Assembly (NCBI GenBank): GCA_029567375.1
Contig: JAKQLB010000010.1
Location: 1-43,136 of the forward strand
Reading direction: 5' to 3'
Source of the DNA: Bacteroidota bacterium
GTDB taxonomy: Bacteria > Bacteroidota > Bacteroidia > Bacteroidales > UBA932
DNA length: 43,136 nt
Part shown: positions 9,178-18,635 of the stretch, piece after piece
Layout of the letters: each line of letters starts with the position of its first letter
How positions within the stretch are numbered: position 1 is the stretch's first letter
Position numbers and translations under genes: made by a program
The notes under the pieces: generated by a model
Database searches by the model: none
Told to the model about the DNA's origin: nothing
Seen by the model: the letters and a program-made list of their open reading frames with translations, nothing else

Positions 9178-9982
9178 CGAGAGCAGTACTTGCACCTTTC
9201 TTCACTATACCTCTCTTGGAATTAGTTATGAAGTCCAAAATAACCTTTTTGACTTCCGTATCCGGGAAGGCCGACTTTACTCTGGAAACAGCATCGGAGA
9301 TATTCATGCCGGAGTCATATATTACCCTATAAATTTCACGGATTTCATCAATTTCATCGTGAGTGAAACCTCTGCGGTGCAGGCCTACGATATTAATTCC
9401 CGCAAAATTGATGGGGTTGCGTGCTGCAAGAATATAAGGAGGAACATCCTTCACTACTCCTGTGCCGCCGCCTATCATCACATGGGCTCCGATATGGGAA
9501 AACTGGTGAATTAGCGTACCTCCGCCTATAATTGCCCAATCATCAACATCGGTCTCTCCCGCCATCCCCACATAACTCGAGAAAATACAGTTATTCCCTA
9601 TACGACAGTCGTGTGCAATGTGGACATAGGACATTATCAGGCAATTGTCACCTATAATAGTAGCATATCTGCCGCTGGCTGCCGTGCCGCGATTGATAGT
9701 CGCACACTCTCTTATTACTGTATTATTACCGATAATAACGTGGCTCTCCTCCCCCTGGAACTTGAGATCCTGGGGCTCAGCTCCGACTACGGCTCCGGGA
9801 AAAACTTTACAATTTTCACCTATATTGACATAATCCAGAATAATGGCATTGGGTCCTATACAACAACCATCTCCGATCTCAACCTTTCCTGCTATGTAAC
9901 TGAATGGCCCTATCTCTACATTTCTACCAATTTTGGCATCAGGATGGATATATGCGCCAGGATAATTTTTATTGCTGATCAT
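9170..9982 (-). CDS. lpxA: UDP-N-acetylglucosamine acyltransferase LpxA
   Basis: LpxA transfers a 3-hydroxyacyl chain from ACP to UDP-GlcNAc, the first step of lipid A synthesis. The 270-residue protein begins with left-handed beta-helix hexapeptide repeats and carries the catalytic His in HIAHDC (His124). It also has the GGGTGV turn and the C-terminal helical domain (RGFTHDEIDEIREIYRVIY). ATG 9982 is preferred because it starts right at the family N-terminus; the open frame reaches upstream into lpxC in another register. It lies 4 nt after the lpxC stop and overlaps wbqC by 8 nt. Confidence 0.96.
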   Translation of the reverse strand: MISNKNYPGAYIHPDAKIGRNVEIGPFSYIAGKVEIGDGCCIGPNAIILDYVNIGENCKVFPGAVVGAEPQDLKFQGEESHVIIGNNTVIRECATINRGTAASGRYATIIGDNCLIMSYVHIAHDCRIGNNCIFSSYVGMAGETDVDDWAIIGGGTLIHQFSHIGAHVMIGGGTGVVKDVPPYILAARNPINFAGINIVGLHRRGFTHDEIDEIREIYRVIYDSGMNISDAVSRVKSAFPDTEVKKVILDFITNSKRGIVKKGASTALDD

Positions 9983-9986
9983 AATG

Positions 9987-10901
9987 TTATAATATTTTTT
10001 TTTCAAACATGGATTTAAGTGCGGCAGTATTGATTGCGTGGCCAGGTTTGCGGGCAATGATTTTGGCTTTGAGAGGAAGTCCTGCAAGAGCAAAATCCCC
10101 AATAAGGTCGAGAAGTTTGTGGCGGGCGCATTCATTCTCAAAATAGAGGGTCAGATTGTTGAGATAACCTTCCGGTGCCCTTTCAAGATTTTCAACATTG
10201 AAAATGCTCTTTAGACGGAGTAGGGTATTCTCATCTACCTCATTTTCCACGATCACTATGGCATTGTCCATATCCCCGCCCTTGATGAGATTGTGGTTGA
10301 GAAGGAATTCCAGTTCATGGAGAAAGCAGAATGTACGACATGGAGCAATTGCTGAAGCAAAGTTGTCGCCTTCTTCAAAATGTGCCTTTTGCACTCCAAG
10401 TACTTTAGAGTCAAAGTCAATCTCCACCTCCACGCTAAATTTTTCTGCCGGCAGTACCTGCAGAGATGAGCCTGTCTTAGGGTCTTCGAATAGAAAAGGT
10501 TTGCTCACCTCAAGAAATCTTCGGGGAGTATTCTGTAATTGAAGACCATCCGCAAGAATTGTCTCCACAAAAGATCTTGCACTGCCATCCAGAATCGGTA
10601 GTTCTACACTATCGATTGCTACCAGAGCATTGTCAACTCCAAGTCCGGAAAATGCTGCAAGAAGATGCTCTATAGTCATTACTTCTACGCCATCCTTACA
10701 GAGGAGCGTACTCCTGGCAGTGCCGGCGATATTGCGCCATGAGGCCTCTACAAAGGCCTCTTCACCAAGGTCTGTCCTTTGAAAAACAATACCGTAATTC
10801 GCCGGCGCGGGAAATAATGTCATCCTGCAATTAAGACCGGTATGCAATCCTTTCCCCTCAAATGTATATCTCTTTTTTAATGTCTTCTGATGATCCTTCA
10901 T
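9987..10901 (-). CDS. lpxC: UDP-3-O-acyl-N-acetylglucosamine deacetylase LpxC, not fused to FabZ
   Basis: LpxC is the zinc-dependent deacetylase at the committed step of lipid A synthesis. The metal and catalytic residues are present: His79 in TIEHLLAAF, His261 and Asp265 in HKLLDLIGD, and His288 in PGHAIN. The protein ends at residue 304, directly after the LpxC domain. In most Bacteroidota LpxC continues into a FabZ dehydratase domain of about 150 residues; here a TAA follows, and a separate fabZ lies at 31088. The 3' end contains a run of nine A just before the stop. The gene overlaps lpxD by 4 nt (ATGA) and precedes lpxA by 4 nt. Confidence 0.95.
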   Translation of the reverse strand: MKDHQKTLKKRYTFEGKGLHTGLNCRMTLFPAPANYGIVFQRTDLGEEAFVEASWRNIAGTARSTLLCKDGVEVMTIEHLLAAFSGLGVDNALVAIDSVELPILDGSARSFVETILADGLQLQNTPRRFLEVSKPFLFEDPKTGSSLQVLPAEKFSVEVEIDFDSKVLGVQKAHFEEGDNFASAIAPCRTFCFLHELEFLLNHNLIKGGDMDNAIVIVENEVDENTLLRLKSIFNVENLERAPEGYLNNLTLYFENECARHKLLDLIGDFALAGLPLKAKIIARKPGHAINTAALKSMFEKKIL

Positions 10902-11887
10902 TTCTTTGCACTTGCTTTGAACAAGGCATAAGCCCTCATATAATCCATATAACTTATGGCCGGATAACCCATCAGAGCCTCGCCCTCCTTTCTTACATTG
11001 CCGATAATACCGCTCTGAGCAGCCAAAGTGGTCTTATCCGCAATCGTGAGGTGACCGGCAATACCACTTTGGCCGGCGACGACACATCCTTTGCCAACTT
11101 TTGTCGAACCTGCAATGCCACTGAGTGCTGCCATAACACTATTATCACCCACTTCCACATTGTGTGCGATCTGGCACAGATTGTCAATCTTGACCCCCCG
11201 CCTAACTATGGTGGAGCCCATTGTTGCCCTGTCAACTGTCGTTCCTGCACCTATTTCCACATCATCCTCTATTATGACATTTCCCGTCTGAGGAATCTTA
11301 CGGTATGAGCCGTCTTCACGGGGAGCAAAGCCGAAACCGTCAGAGCCAATTACCGCATTTGCATGAATTATGACATCATGTCCGATGATGCAATCATGGT
11401 AAATGCGTACACCCGGATAAATCAAAGCATTATCACCAATTGTCACTCCATCACCGATATATACTTGTGAGTAAATGTGACAGTTTTTTCCGATTTTCAC
11501 TTTTTTGCCAATAACCGTACCACGCCCCACATAAGTGCCGCGTCCTATTTTCGATGAAAATGGACGGCATACAAAAAAGCGGTTACTCCTGGGACGGCTC
11601 TTCTTGAGTGAGTTAAAGAAGTCAAGAAGCAGTGCTACGGACTCATAAGCATTATCTACCTTGATAAGGGTTGCCGGAATCTCCTGACGTGGCTCGAAAG
11701 ATTTGTTAACCAGCAGGATTGAAGCTTTAGTCGTATATATGTAATGTTCGTATTTGGGATTTACAAAGAAACAAATGGTACCCGGACGTCCCTGCTCTAT
11801 TCTGGCAGGTGCAGATACCTTCACCTGCGGATCCCCAATTACTTCTCCTCCGAGGCGTTCTGCTATCTGTTGTGCAGTAATATTCAT
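10898..11887 (-). CDS. lpxD: UDP-3-O-acylglucosamine N-acyltransferase LpxD
   Basis: LpxD adds the second 3-hydroxyacyl chain, to the 2-amino group exposed by LpxC. The protein has 329 residues: an N-terminal uridine-binding domain (about 1-105), a long series of hexapeptide repeats, and the catalytic His242 in QIAHNVEVG. The family block [19 protein letters not shown] is intact. It is first of the lpxD-lpxC-lpxA-wbqC operon, so the two acyltransferases and the deacetylase acting between them are made from one transcript. No clear TAnnTTTG box was found upstream. Confidence 0.96.
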   Translation of the reverse strand: MNITAQQIAERLGGEVIGDPQVKVSAPARIEQGRPGTICFFVNPKYEHYIYTTKASILLVNKSFEPRQEIPATLIKVDNAYESVALLLDFFNSLKKSRPRSNRFFVCRPFSSKIGRGTYVGRGTVIGKKVKIGKNCHIYSQVYIGDGVTIGDNALIYPGVRIYHDCIIGHDVIIHANAVIGSDGFGFAPREDGSYRKIPQTGNVIIEDDVEIGAGTTVDRATMGSTIVRRGVKIDNLCQIAHNVEVGDNSVMAALSGIAGSTKVGKGCVVAGQSGIAGHLTIADKTTLAAQSGIIGNVRKEGEALMGYPAISYMDYMRAYALFKASAKK

Positions 11888-11954
11888 ATATCAGATCTTT
11901 TGATCAATAATCCTTTCATAACATTCATAAAATATGCCAAAAAGATAACAAAAA

Positions 11955-11985
11955 TTTGCCGTTTAACATAGAATTACTAACTTTG
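11955..11985 (+). promoter_or_regulatory. Promoter of the rimP-nusA-infB operon
   Basis: TTTG at 11955-11958 is followed after exactly 19 nt by TAACTTTG at 11978-11985, a full match to the Bacteroidota promoter consensus. The expected transcription start is near 11992, giving a leader of roughly 58 nt that contains the hairpin at 12009-12025. Confidence 0.75.
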
Positions 11986-12008
11986 TCGCCGATATAGTGC
12001 AAGAGATA

Positions 12009-12034
12009 GGGGACGTGTAGTCCCCTTATTTTTT
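12009..12034 (+). terminator. Leader hairpin with T-tract ahead of rimP, possible attenuator
   Basis: A perfect 6-bp stem (GGGGAC/GTCCCC, 12009-12025, 5-nt loop) is followed directly by TTATTTTTT (12026-12034). It lies between the predicted start of transcription and the rimP ATG at 12050. The shape is that of an intrinsic terminator, but it is inside the leader of an essential operon, so attenuation or RNA-stability control is more likely than full termination. No competing antiterminator stem was evident. Confidence 0.55.
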
Positions 12035-12049
12035 CAAAATATCCAAGGA

Positions 12050-12538
12050 ATGATACAAAAAGAGAAAATAGAAGAAATTTTAACGGAATACCTCGCACAA
12101 AAGAGCGACCTTTTTCTGGTGGATGTCAAGATCAGCAGAGATAATGACATTGAAATTGTCATAGAAATAGACAAAGGCTTTCTCTCTCTTGACGACTGCG
12201 TAAATATCAGCCGTTTCGTAGAGTCCAGACTCGACAGGGATAAGGAGGATTTTTCGCTTACTGTGGGTTCAGCAGGCCTTTCAACTCCATTTAAGGTACT
12301 GCGCCAATACCGTAAGGCACTGAATTCCGAGATTGAACTCATACTCAAAAGCGGAGGAAATTTTAAAGGTGTACTGACGGCCGTTTCGGAAGAGGGTATT
12401 ACCTTTGTGACGAAAGTTGCCGAGAAAGTTGAAGGGCAGAAAAAGAAAGTGACCAGGGAAGTGGTCGGAGAATACACTTTTGACCAGATAAAGTCGGCTA
12501 AACCCGTCATTAAATTTGACAAGTATAAGAATAGATAA
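12050..12538 (+). CDS. rimP: Ribosome maturation factor RimP
   Basis: RimP assists maturation of the 30S subunit. The 162-residue protein has the N-terminal alpha/beta domain with LVDVKISRDNDIEIVIEID and DDCVNISRFVESRLD, then the conserved SAGLSTPFKVLRQYRKALNSEIEL junction and the C-terminal SH3-like domain. AAGGA directly abuts the ATG, too close to act as a normal Shine-Dalgarno. It begins the conserved rimP-nusA-infB operon. Confidence 0.95.
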   Translation: MIQKEKIEEILTEYLAQKSDLFLVDVKISRDNDIEIVIEIDKGFLSLDDCVNISRFVESRLDRDKEDFSLTVGSAGLSTPFKVLRQYRKALNSEIELILKSGGNFKGVLTAVSEEGITFVTKVAEKVEGQKKKVTREVVGEYTFDQIKSAKPVIKFDKYKNR

Positions 12539-12562
12539 AAACAATAATTTTTAATAATCAAA

Positions 12563-13801
12563 ATGGAAGGTTTAAACCTAGTCAGCACATTTGCTGAATT
12601 CAAAGATCAGAAAAACATAGACAGGGCCACCATGATGGGCGTGCTCGAGGATGTATTCCTCTCACAGCTCAAAAAGATGTATAGCGAAGATAGCGACTTC
12701 GACATTATAATCAACATTGACAAGGGTGACCTCCAGATTTTCTGGAACAGGGAAGTAGTAGAAGAGGTTACCAACCCCATGACAGAGATCTCTTTCGAGG
12801 ATGCCAACAAGATTGACGAATATGACCTGGGAGAAGAATGTTCAGTGGAAATCAAACTCTCCGACTTCGGCCGTAGAGGCATTCTTAACCTCAGGCAGAG
12901 TCTTTCAGGACGCATTATGGACATTGAGAAAGCCAACCTTTACAACAAATATAGTACAAAGGTCGGCGATCTTTTCGTAGGCGAGGTTTATCAGGTATGG
13001 AAGAGAGAAGTCGTACTTAGGGATGACGAAGGTAATGACCTGATTCTTCCAAAAGAGGAGCAGATTCCCGGTGACTTTTTCAGGAAGGGTGATACTGTAA
13101 GGACCATAATCAAAGAGGTCAGATTCAACAACAGCAATACACCCGTAATTATCCTCTCACGCACATCTACTGAATTCCTGGCAAGACTGTTCGAGCAGGA
13201 GGTTGCAGAAATTTTCGAAGGTCTGATCACTATCAAGAAAATCGTAAGAATACCCGGCGAGAGAGCTAAAGTTGCCGTGGAGTCATATGACGAGCGTATT
13301 GATCCGGTAGGAGCCTGTGTAGGCGTAAGAGGTAGCCGTATTCATAGCATTGTCCGCGAATTGCGCAACGAAAATATAGATGTCATCCCCTGGACCAACA
13401 ACAAGTCACTGCTCATCACAAGAGCACTCAGTCCTGCAAAAATCTCTTCTATGACATTCAACGAAGAGGCAAATCAGGTGAATGTCTATCTCAAACCCTC
13501 CGAGGTTTCCCTCGCAGTGGGCAAGGGTGGTAGCAACATTAACCTTGCAGGTGAACTTGTAGGCTATAAACTTGAGATTTATCGTGATGATGACGGCCTC
13601 GAACCCGAAGAGGATGTTTTGCTCACAGAATTCAGCGACGAGATTGATATGTGGATTATAGAGCAACTGCAGAAAATCGGGTGTGACACTGCCAAGAGCG
13701 TTCTCGCGCTTTCAGTGGAAGATATCGTAAAGAGGGCTGACCTTGAAGAAGAGACCGCAATCGAGGTACATAAAATCCTCAGAGCGGAATTTGAAGACTA
13801 A
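12563..13801 (+). CDS. nusA: Transcription termination/antitermination factor NusA
   Basis: NusA binds RNA polymerase and nascent RNA to modulate pausing, termination and antitermination. The 412-residue protein contains the N-terminal polymerase-binding domain, the S1 domain (about residues 130-200), and the paired KH domains with [22 protein letters not shown] and [14 protein letters not shown]. Its C-terminus ends with a short helix-hairpin-helix-like segment (about residues 365-412), without the acidic repeats of E. coli NusA, as usual for the phylum. It lies 24 nt after rimP and 32 nt before infB. Confidence 0.96.
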   Translation: MEGLNLVSTFAEFKDQKNIDRATMMGVLEDVFLSQLKKMYSEDSDFDIIINIDKGDLQIFWNREVVEEVTNPMTEISFEDANKIDEYDLGEECSVEIKLSDFGRRGILNLRQSLSGRIMDIEKANLYNKYSTKVGDLFVGEVYQVWKREVVLRDDEGNDLILPKEEQIPGDFFRKGDTVRTIIKEVRFNNSNTPVIILSRTSTEFLARLFEQEVAEIFEGLITIKKIVRIPGERAKVAVESYDERIDPVGACVGVRGSRIHSIVRELRNENIDVIPWTNNKSLLITRALSPAKISSMTFNEEANQVNVYLKPSEVSLAVGKGGSNINLAGELVGYKLEIYRDDDGLEPEEDVLLTEFSDEIDMWIIEQLQKIGCDTAKSVLALSVEDIVKRADLEEETAIEVHKILRAEFED

Positions 13802-13833
13802 TTTTAACAATTATATATATCGGGAGGAAATAT

Positions 13834-16605
13834 ATGTCAGATCAGAAACAATATAGAATAAAACAGGTAGCGACAGCCTTTAACATCAGTACCGGCACAC
13901 TACTCGAATTCCTTGAAAAGAAAGGACATGGAGGCGACCTGACCATAACGTCCAAAATTTCGCAAGATATCTACGATCTTGTTGCAAAGGAGTATGGACA
14001 GGATAAAGCCATTAAGGAGGAATCAAAGAAGATTGTGAGGAAAGTAAAGGAAATCACTGATATGGAGCACCGTAAGGAGCAACAGGAAGAAGAGCCGGTC
14101 GAAGAGGTGATCATAAAGAGCAGAGTGCTGTCAAGCCCGGAGAAACAGGTAAAAACTCCCGAACCTGTACCTGAAGAGACAGTTCCCGTTATTAAGCCTG
14201 AAATCCCTGAGATTAAGGTTATCGGAAAGATAGAGCTTGACGAGAAAAAAACCAAAACCCGATCCAAACCCAAACAAGAAAAGAAGGAAGCCACGAAGGA
14301 AGAGCCTAAAAAGGCATCAACAACACCTTCTGAGCCGGAGAAAAAGAAAAAAACTTCTGAAAAAAAGAGCGCGACTCCTGCACAGGAAGAAAAATCGAAA
14401 GAAACTAAACAGATAAAGAGTCACTTACGGAAGTTACCGGGTCCGAAAATCGTAGGACATATCGATATCTCCCAATTTGAGAAAAAGGAGAAACCAAAGA
14501 GTGAAAGGAGTGACAAGAGTGAGAAGAGCGAACAACAGGTTGAGAAGAGAAGCAAAGGCAAGAGGGAGCGTATCCAGAACAGTAAAAGGGTAGATGTTAC
14601 CAAAGCCCATCAGGAGCACAAAAAGCAAAAGGAGTCTCATAGCGGAGGTAAGGGCAAATACAGCAAAAAAGATCGTTTCAAATCAGTACGCCCGGAAATT
14701 GATGAGGACGAGGTACAAAAGCAGATCAAAGAGACCTATGCCCGTATGACAGAGGGCAGAGGAAAGACCAGAGGATCAAGGCGCCGCCGCGAAAAGAGAG
14801 AAATAATCTCCCAAAAGGCACAGGAAGAGCAGATACTTCAGGAACTTTCCAGCAATGTTCTCAAGGTAACCGAGTTCGTTACAGCCAACGAACTTGCAAT
14901 CTTAATGAACAACACACCCGTGACCAAGGTTATAGAGGCCTGTATGAACCTCGGAATGATGGTTTCCATCAACCAGCGTCTGGATGCCGAAACACTTGTA
15001 CTTGTGGCAGAGGAGTTCGGATATGAAATAGAATTTGTAACGGTAGAAACCCAGGGAGCCATCGAGCAGGAGGAAGACAAAGAGGAAGATATGGTTGAAC
15101 GTCCGCCCATCGTTACCGTTATGGGTCACGTGGACCATGGAAAGACGTCGCTGCTTGACTATATTCGCAAGGCTAATGTAATTGCCGGAGAGGCAGGTGG
15201 AATTACCCAGCATATCGGTGCTTACAATGTAAAACTCCCTTCAGGTAGACGTATTACATTCCTCGATACTCCGGGTCACGAAGCATTTACGGCGATGCGT
15301 GCACGTGGTGCCAAAGTTACTGACGTAGCCATTATCATCGTTGCCGCTGACGATGCCATAATGCCCCAGACAGTTGAAGCTATCAGCCACGCGCAGGCAG
15401 CGGGTGTGCCGATGATTTTTGCAATCAATAAAATTGATAAGCCGGGTGCCAATCCCGAGAAAATCAAAGAACAGCTCGCCAATATGAATATCCTCGTGGA
15501 GGATTGGGGTGGCAAATATCAGTGTCAGGAAATCTCTGCAAAGAAAGGTATCAATATAAAGGAACTGCTTGAGAAAGTGCTTCTTGAGGCAGACCTGCTT
15601 GAACTGAAGGCCAACCCGGACAAGCGTGCCGTAGGCAGCGTCATAGAGTCATCACTCGACAAAGGCCGTGGCTATCTGGCCACTGTACTAATCGAGTCAG
15701 GTACGCTGAGGGTCGGCGATGTAATGCTTGCAGGATGTTACACCGGTCGCGTTAAAGCCATGTTCAATGAACGCGGGCAGCAAATCACCGAAGCGGGGCC
15801 CTCAACACCCGTATCAGTGCTGGGACTCAACGGAGCACCCACTGCGGGTGACACCCTCAATGTGCTCGAAGATGAGAAGGAGGCGCGCGACATCGCCAAT
15901 AAGAGAGAGCAGTTGATACGCATACAGGGCATCCATACCCAGCCTCACATTACTCTTGAGGAGATCGGACGTCGTATCGCACTTGGCAACTTCAAGGAAC
16001 TCAATATCATCGTTAAAGCCGATGTGGACGGATCCGTCGAGGCACTTGCAGATTCCCTCATAAAACTCTCTACGGAAGAGGTTCAGGTTAAGGTAATCCA
16101 CAAAGCTGTAGGTGCCATCTCGGAGAACGACGTTATGCTGGCTTCGGCATCCAACGCGGTAATTATCGGATTCCAGGTGCGTCCTTCCATGGAAGCACGC
16201 AGACTTGCTGAAAGTGAGAGTATCGAAATACGTATCTATTCTGTGATTTACGATGCCATTGAAGAGGTTAAGAGCAGTATCGAAGGTATGCTCGCCCCCT
16301 TGGAGAAAGAGGAGGTTACTGCTACTGCTGAGGTACGCGAAATTTTCAAGATTTCCAGAGTCGGAACCATCGCCGGCTGTATGGTAAAAGAGGGTAAACT
16401 GATCCGCACAGCCAAGATAAGAGTAATCCGCGATGGTATTGTGATCTATACCGGCAAACTCGGATCGCTCAAGCGATTTAAGGATGATGTCAAGGAGGTT
16501 GCTTCAGGATTTGACTGCGGTCTGAATATCGATGGATTCAACGATGTAAAAGTCGGTGATATCATCGAGGCTTACACCATTGTCGAAATCAAGCGCAAGC
16601 TCTAA
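13834..16605 (+). CDS. infB: Translation initiation factor IF-2
   Basis: IF-2 is the GTPase that delivers initiator tRNA to the ribosome. The 923-residue protein has an N-terminal IF2_N segment, a Lys/Glu/Pro-rich low-complexity linker (about residues 60-310), a second IF2_N-like helical segment (about 340-400), and the G domain. The G domain carries G1 GHVDHGKTS (from residue 431), G3 DTPGHEAF and G4 NKID; domains II-IV follow. A good Shine-Dalgarno (GGAGG, about 7 nt from the ATG) precedes it. The stop overlaps the convergent HAD phosphatase gene by 4 nt. Confidence 0.97.
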   Translation: MSDQKQYRIKQVATAFNISTGTLLEFLEKKGHGGDLTITSKISQDIYDLVAKEYGQDKAIKEESKKIVRKVKEITDMEHRKEQQEEEPVEEVIIKSRVLSSPEKQVKTPEPVPEETVPVIKPEIPEIKVIGKIELDEKKTKTRSKPKQEKKEATKEEPKKASTTPSEPEKKKKTSEKKSATPAQEEKSKETKQIKSHLRKLPGPKIVGHIDISQFEKKEKPKSERSDKSEKSEQQVEKRSKGKRERIQNSKRVDVTKAHQEHKKQKESHSGGKGKYSKKDRFKSVRPEIDEDEVQKQIKETYARMTEGRGKTRGSRRRREKREIISQKAQEEQILQELSSNVLKVTEFVTANELAILMNNTPVTKVIEACMNLGMMVSINQRLDAETLVLVAEEFGYEIEFVTVETQGAIEQEEDKEEDMVERPPIVTVMGHVDHGKTSLLDYIRKANVIAGEAGGITQHIGAYNVKLPSGRRITFLDTPGHEAFTAMRARGAKVTDVAIIIVAADDAIMPQTVEAISHAQAAGVPMIFAINKIDKPGANPEKIKEQLANMNILVEDWGGKYQCQEISAKKGINIKELLEKVLLEADLLELKANPDKRAVGSVIESSLDKGRGYLATVLIESGTLRVGDVMLAGCYTGRVKAMFNERGQQITEAGPSTPVSVLGLNGAPTAGDTLNVLEDEKEARDIANKREQLIRIQGIHTQPHITLEEIGRRIALGNFKELNIIVKADVDGSVEALADSLIKLSTEEVQVKVIHKAVGAISENDVMLASASNAVIIGFQVRPSMEARRLAESESIEIRIYSVIYDAIEEVKSSIEGMLAPLEKEEVTATAEVREIFKISRVGTIAGCMVKEGKLIRTAKIRVIRDGIVIYTGKLGSLKRFKDDVKEVASGFDCGLNIDGFNDVKVGDIIEAYTIVEIKRKL

Positions 16606-17321
16606 TCTGACAAGAGTGACAATAGATCCCGGGAGTGCCAAACGGCATTTCCGGGATTTTCTTTATTGAAAGGATTGTAATAAAAACTAGCTATTCCGAA
16701 CTCAATTGCGCCTACTATGTCATTGGGATAATCATCCCCGATCATGATTGTACGGGCTTTTATTTTTTCATCAATCTCCACTCCTTCCCCACAAAGGGCC
16801 TCGAGTGCTTTTTGAAAAATGAGCGGGTCAGGTTTGTGGACTCCCACCTCTTCCGAAATCATAACTGCTCTGAAAAAATGATCTATTTTCGAGACACGAA
16901 GTTTGCGATACTGAACCTCTTTGAAGCCATTGGAGACAATGGCCATTTTGCCGTCACGTGCAGCAATAGCCTCCAGTACTTCGCGCGCTCCCGGCATAAG
17001 AATATCTCCGAGAGCCATAAAATCGAGATAATCACTGCCCATTTGTTCGGCTGCATCGGCATCGTCTATGCCGTAATGGTCTCTTAAAGTTTGATGAAAT
17101 CGCTCACGCCTCAGATACTCCTTTGCAATACGTCCGGCCTCATAGTCATCCCAGAGACGGCGATTGATCACTTCATATCTTTCTAAAAAAATATTCCTGT
17201 CCCCTATCGGTGGATTCCATTTGTCGAGCAGCATTTCCATTGCCGCATTGGCATTCGCGTCAAAATCCCAGATTGTCCTGTCGAGGTCCAGAAGAAAATA
17301 GTCGTATCTCTCAATTATCAT
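16602..17321 (-). CDS. HAD-superfamily nucleotidase, YjjG-like
   Basis: The protein has 239 residues. Motif I is [10 protein letters not shown] (Asp12 and Asp14), motif II is [16 protein letters not shown], and the motif III/IV region is [12 protein letters not shown]...[13 protein letters not shown]. The helical cap and the WDF after motif I are typical of YjjG-type pyrimidine nucleotidases, which remove phosphate from (often non-canonical) nucleoside monophosphates. It lies 3 nt downstream of the M64 peptidase gene, in the purB run, and its 3' end carries the infB terminator hairpin within coding sequence. Confidence 0.88.
   Translation of the reverse strand: MIIERYDYFLLDLDRTIWDFDANANAAMEMLLDKWNPPIGDRNIFLERYEVINRRLWDDYEAGRIAKEYLRRERFHQTLRDHYGIDDADAAEQMGSDYLDFMALGDILMPGAREVLEAIAARDGKMAIVSNGFKEVQYRKLRVSKIDHFFRAVMISEEVGVHKPDPLIFQKALEALCGEGVEIDEKIKARTIMIGDDYPNDIVGAIEFGIASFYYNPFNKENPGNAVWHSRDLLSLLSD
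16626..16667. terminator. Terminator hairpin of the infB operon, inside the HAD gene
   Basis: ATCCCGG (16626-16632) pairs with CCGGGAT (16651-16657), with an inner TGCC/GGCA stem, followed on the plus strand by TTTCTTTATT. It lies 20 nt past the infB stop and within the last codons of the convergent HAD gene, so the coding sequence and terminator are shared. Confidence 0.65.
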
Positions 17322-17324
17322 TGG

Positions 17325-18623
17325 CTATTTGCAATAATAGTCAATCATTCTTTGGATTGCTGCATTACATACAGGGCAGAAACCCTCTGCAGTATTGCTT
17401 TTCATACGACAATCAAAATAGGGTCTGTAAATTCCTTTAGCAGAGTACCCTCCCCCTTCAAATGCCCCAACAACGCCTTTGTATGTCTCCTCGTTGGGTG
17501 TAGGTATTGGAGTACCCTCTTTTACCATAGAGGCCCATTTAGAAGAGAAATCGGCCAGTGTGGTCAGGTTGGGCTCCCAGGGCTCGACCGACATGTCGTA
17601 CATATCCTCATAAGCGACATGAGAATCATAATACTCATCGCCCAAGCCTGCAAAACTATGTCCGAATTCGTGTACCAGGACTTCAGCTTCATATTTGTTG
17701 TCCGACATACCCAGACCATAATAATTGTAGATACCCCCGCCACCATATTTGTCTGTATTTACAATTACATAAATTGCATCACAGGGAGCATTGGAGACCA
17801 GTTGAGAAAGTTTTTTATGGTCGGGGAGAGTGAGATACCTCTCTATGAAAAATGTATTGAAATGGGAGTCGGCAACAGTGTTTTTCCAGATGTTCTGATG
17901 GGGAATGTCGGTACCGGAATCGATGGAAATCGACTCTACGGCCCAGATATTGAAATCACTCTTACGCGATTTATAAGGTTCGATGGCAAAGAGATAGCCG
18001 ATGAATTTATTCACATCGCTGCGATATTTTTCCATCTCCCCCGCCGTATAACCTTCAGCGACAAATACCAGGTCTACTTTGTTTTCGGAAGGTCCGTTAT
18101 ACAACACCTTCGCTACTTCAAAATTGTTTTCTTTGTCGCGATTGATGGAGGAGTCTTTGGGATCAATTTCGAAACTGGAAAGTTCAGACAATTGGCCGCT
18201 CCTTTTAATTCTCTCCGATATCACAATCTTTACCTTTTTTTTAGGAAATGGAATTCTTAACGAGTTGTTGTATGACTTATTTACCCTTGAAGCCTCCGGA
18301 GTTGTCCTCCATTCGGCAAAAAGGGAACAGAAGCCCTGAGAAAAGATTTTTGTGCCGTCAGCTGCATAAACATCAATAGTATACTCACCATAATCGAAAT
18401 CGGGCAGCAGGTGCTCCCTGGTGCCGCTCCACTCCTTTTCAAAATGAAGACCGTCGAGATAGACGTTCTGAGTTTTCGAGTTACCGACAAACATCAGATC
18501 AATTCTGAGCCTGTCTTGAGTAAAATGATCATTGTAACCTCCCTGTCCACTGTTTCCCTGCGCGCTACAGGAGGCAGTAAGCAGCATCAGCAATAGGGCT
18601 GCCATATTCAAAAAACTTTTCAT
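17325..18623 (-). CDS. M64-family metallopeptidase lipoprotein
   Basis: The protein has 432 residues and a type II signal peptide with lipobox LTASC (Cys19), so it should be anchored in the outer membrane. The zinc site HEFGHSFAGLGDEY (His318, Glu319, His322, with Asp329 downstream) and the preceding N-terminal beta domain match peptidase family M64, which includes an IgA-cleaving protease from a gut bacterium. The substrate here is unknown. Four Cys near the C-terminus (FDCRMKS, FCPVCNAA, YYCK) may form disulfides. It sits 12 nt after purB and 3 nt before the HAD gene, so it is probably cotranscribed with housekeeping genes. Confidence 0.88.
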   Translation of the reverse strand: MKSFLNMAALLLMLLTASCSAQGNSGQGGYNDHFTQDRLRIDLMFVGNSKTQNVYLDGLHFEKEWSGTREHLLPDFDYGEYTIDVYAADGTKIFSQGFCSLFAEWRTTPEASRVNKSYNNSLRIPFPKKKVKIVISERIKRSGQLSELSSFEIDPKDSSINRDKENNFEVAKVLYNGPSENKVDLVFVAEGYTAGEMEKYRSDVNKFIGYLFAIEPYKSRKSDFNIWAVESISIDSGTDIPHQNIWKNTVADSHFNTFFIERYLTLPDHKKLSQLVSNAPCDAIYVIVNTDKYGGGGIYNYYGLGMSDNKYEAEVLVHEFGHSFAGLGDEYYDSHVAYEDMYDMSVEPWEPNLTTLADFSSKWASMVKEGTPIPTPNEETYKGVVGAFEGGGYSAKGIYRPYFDCRMKSNTAEGFCPVCNAAIQRMIDYYCK

Positions 18624-18635
18624 ACCGATTGTAAA

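Noticed and set aside
12009-12034. Leader hairpin as the terminator of an upstream gene
   Set aside because: The only upstream gene (lpxD) is on the other strand and starts here, so nothing ends at this position.
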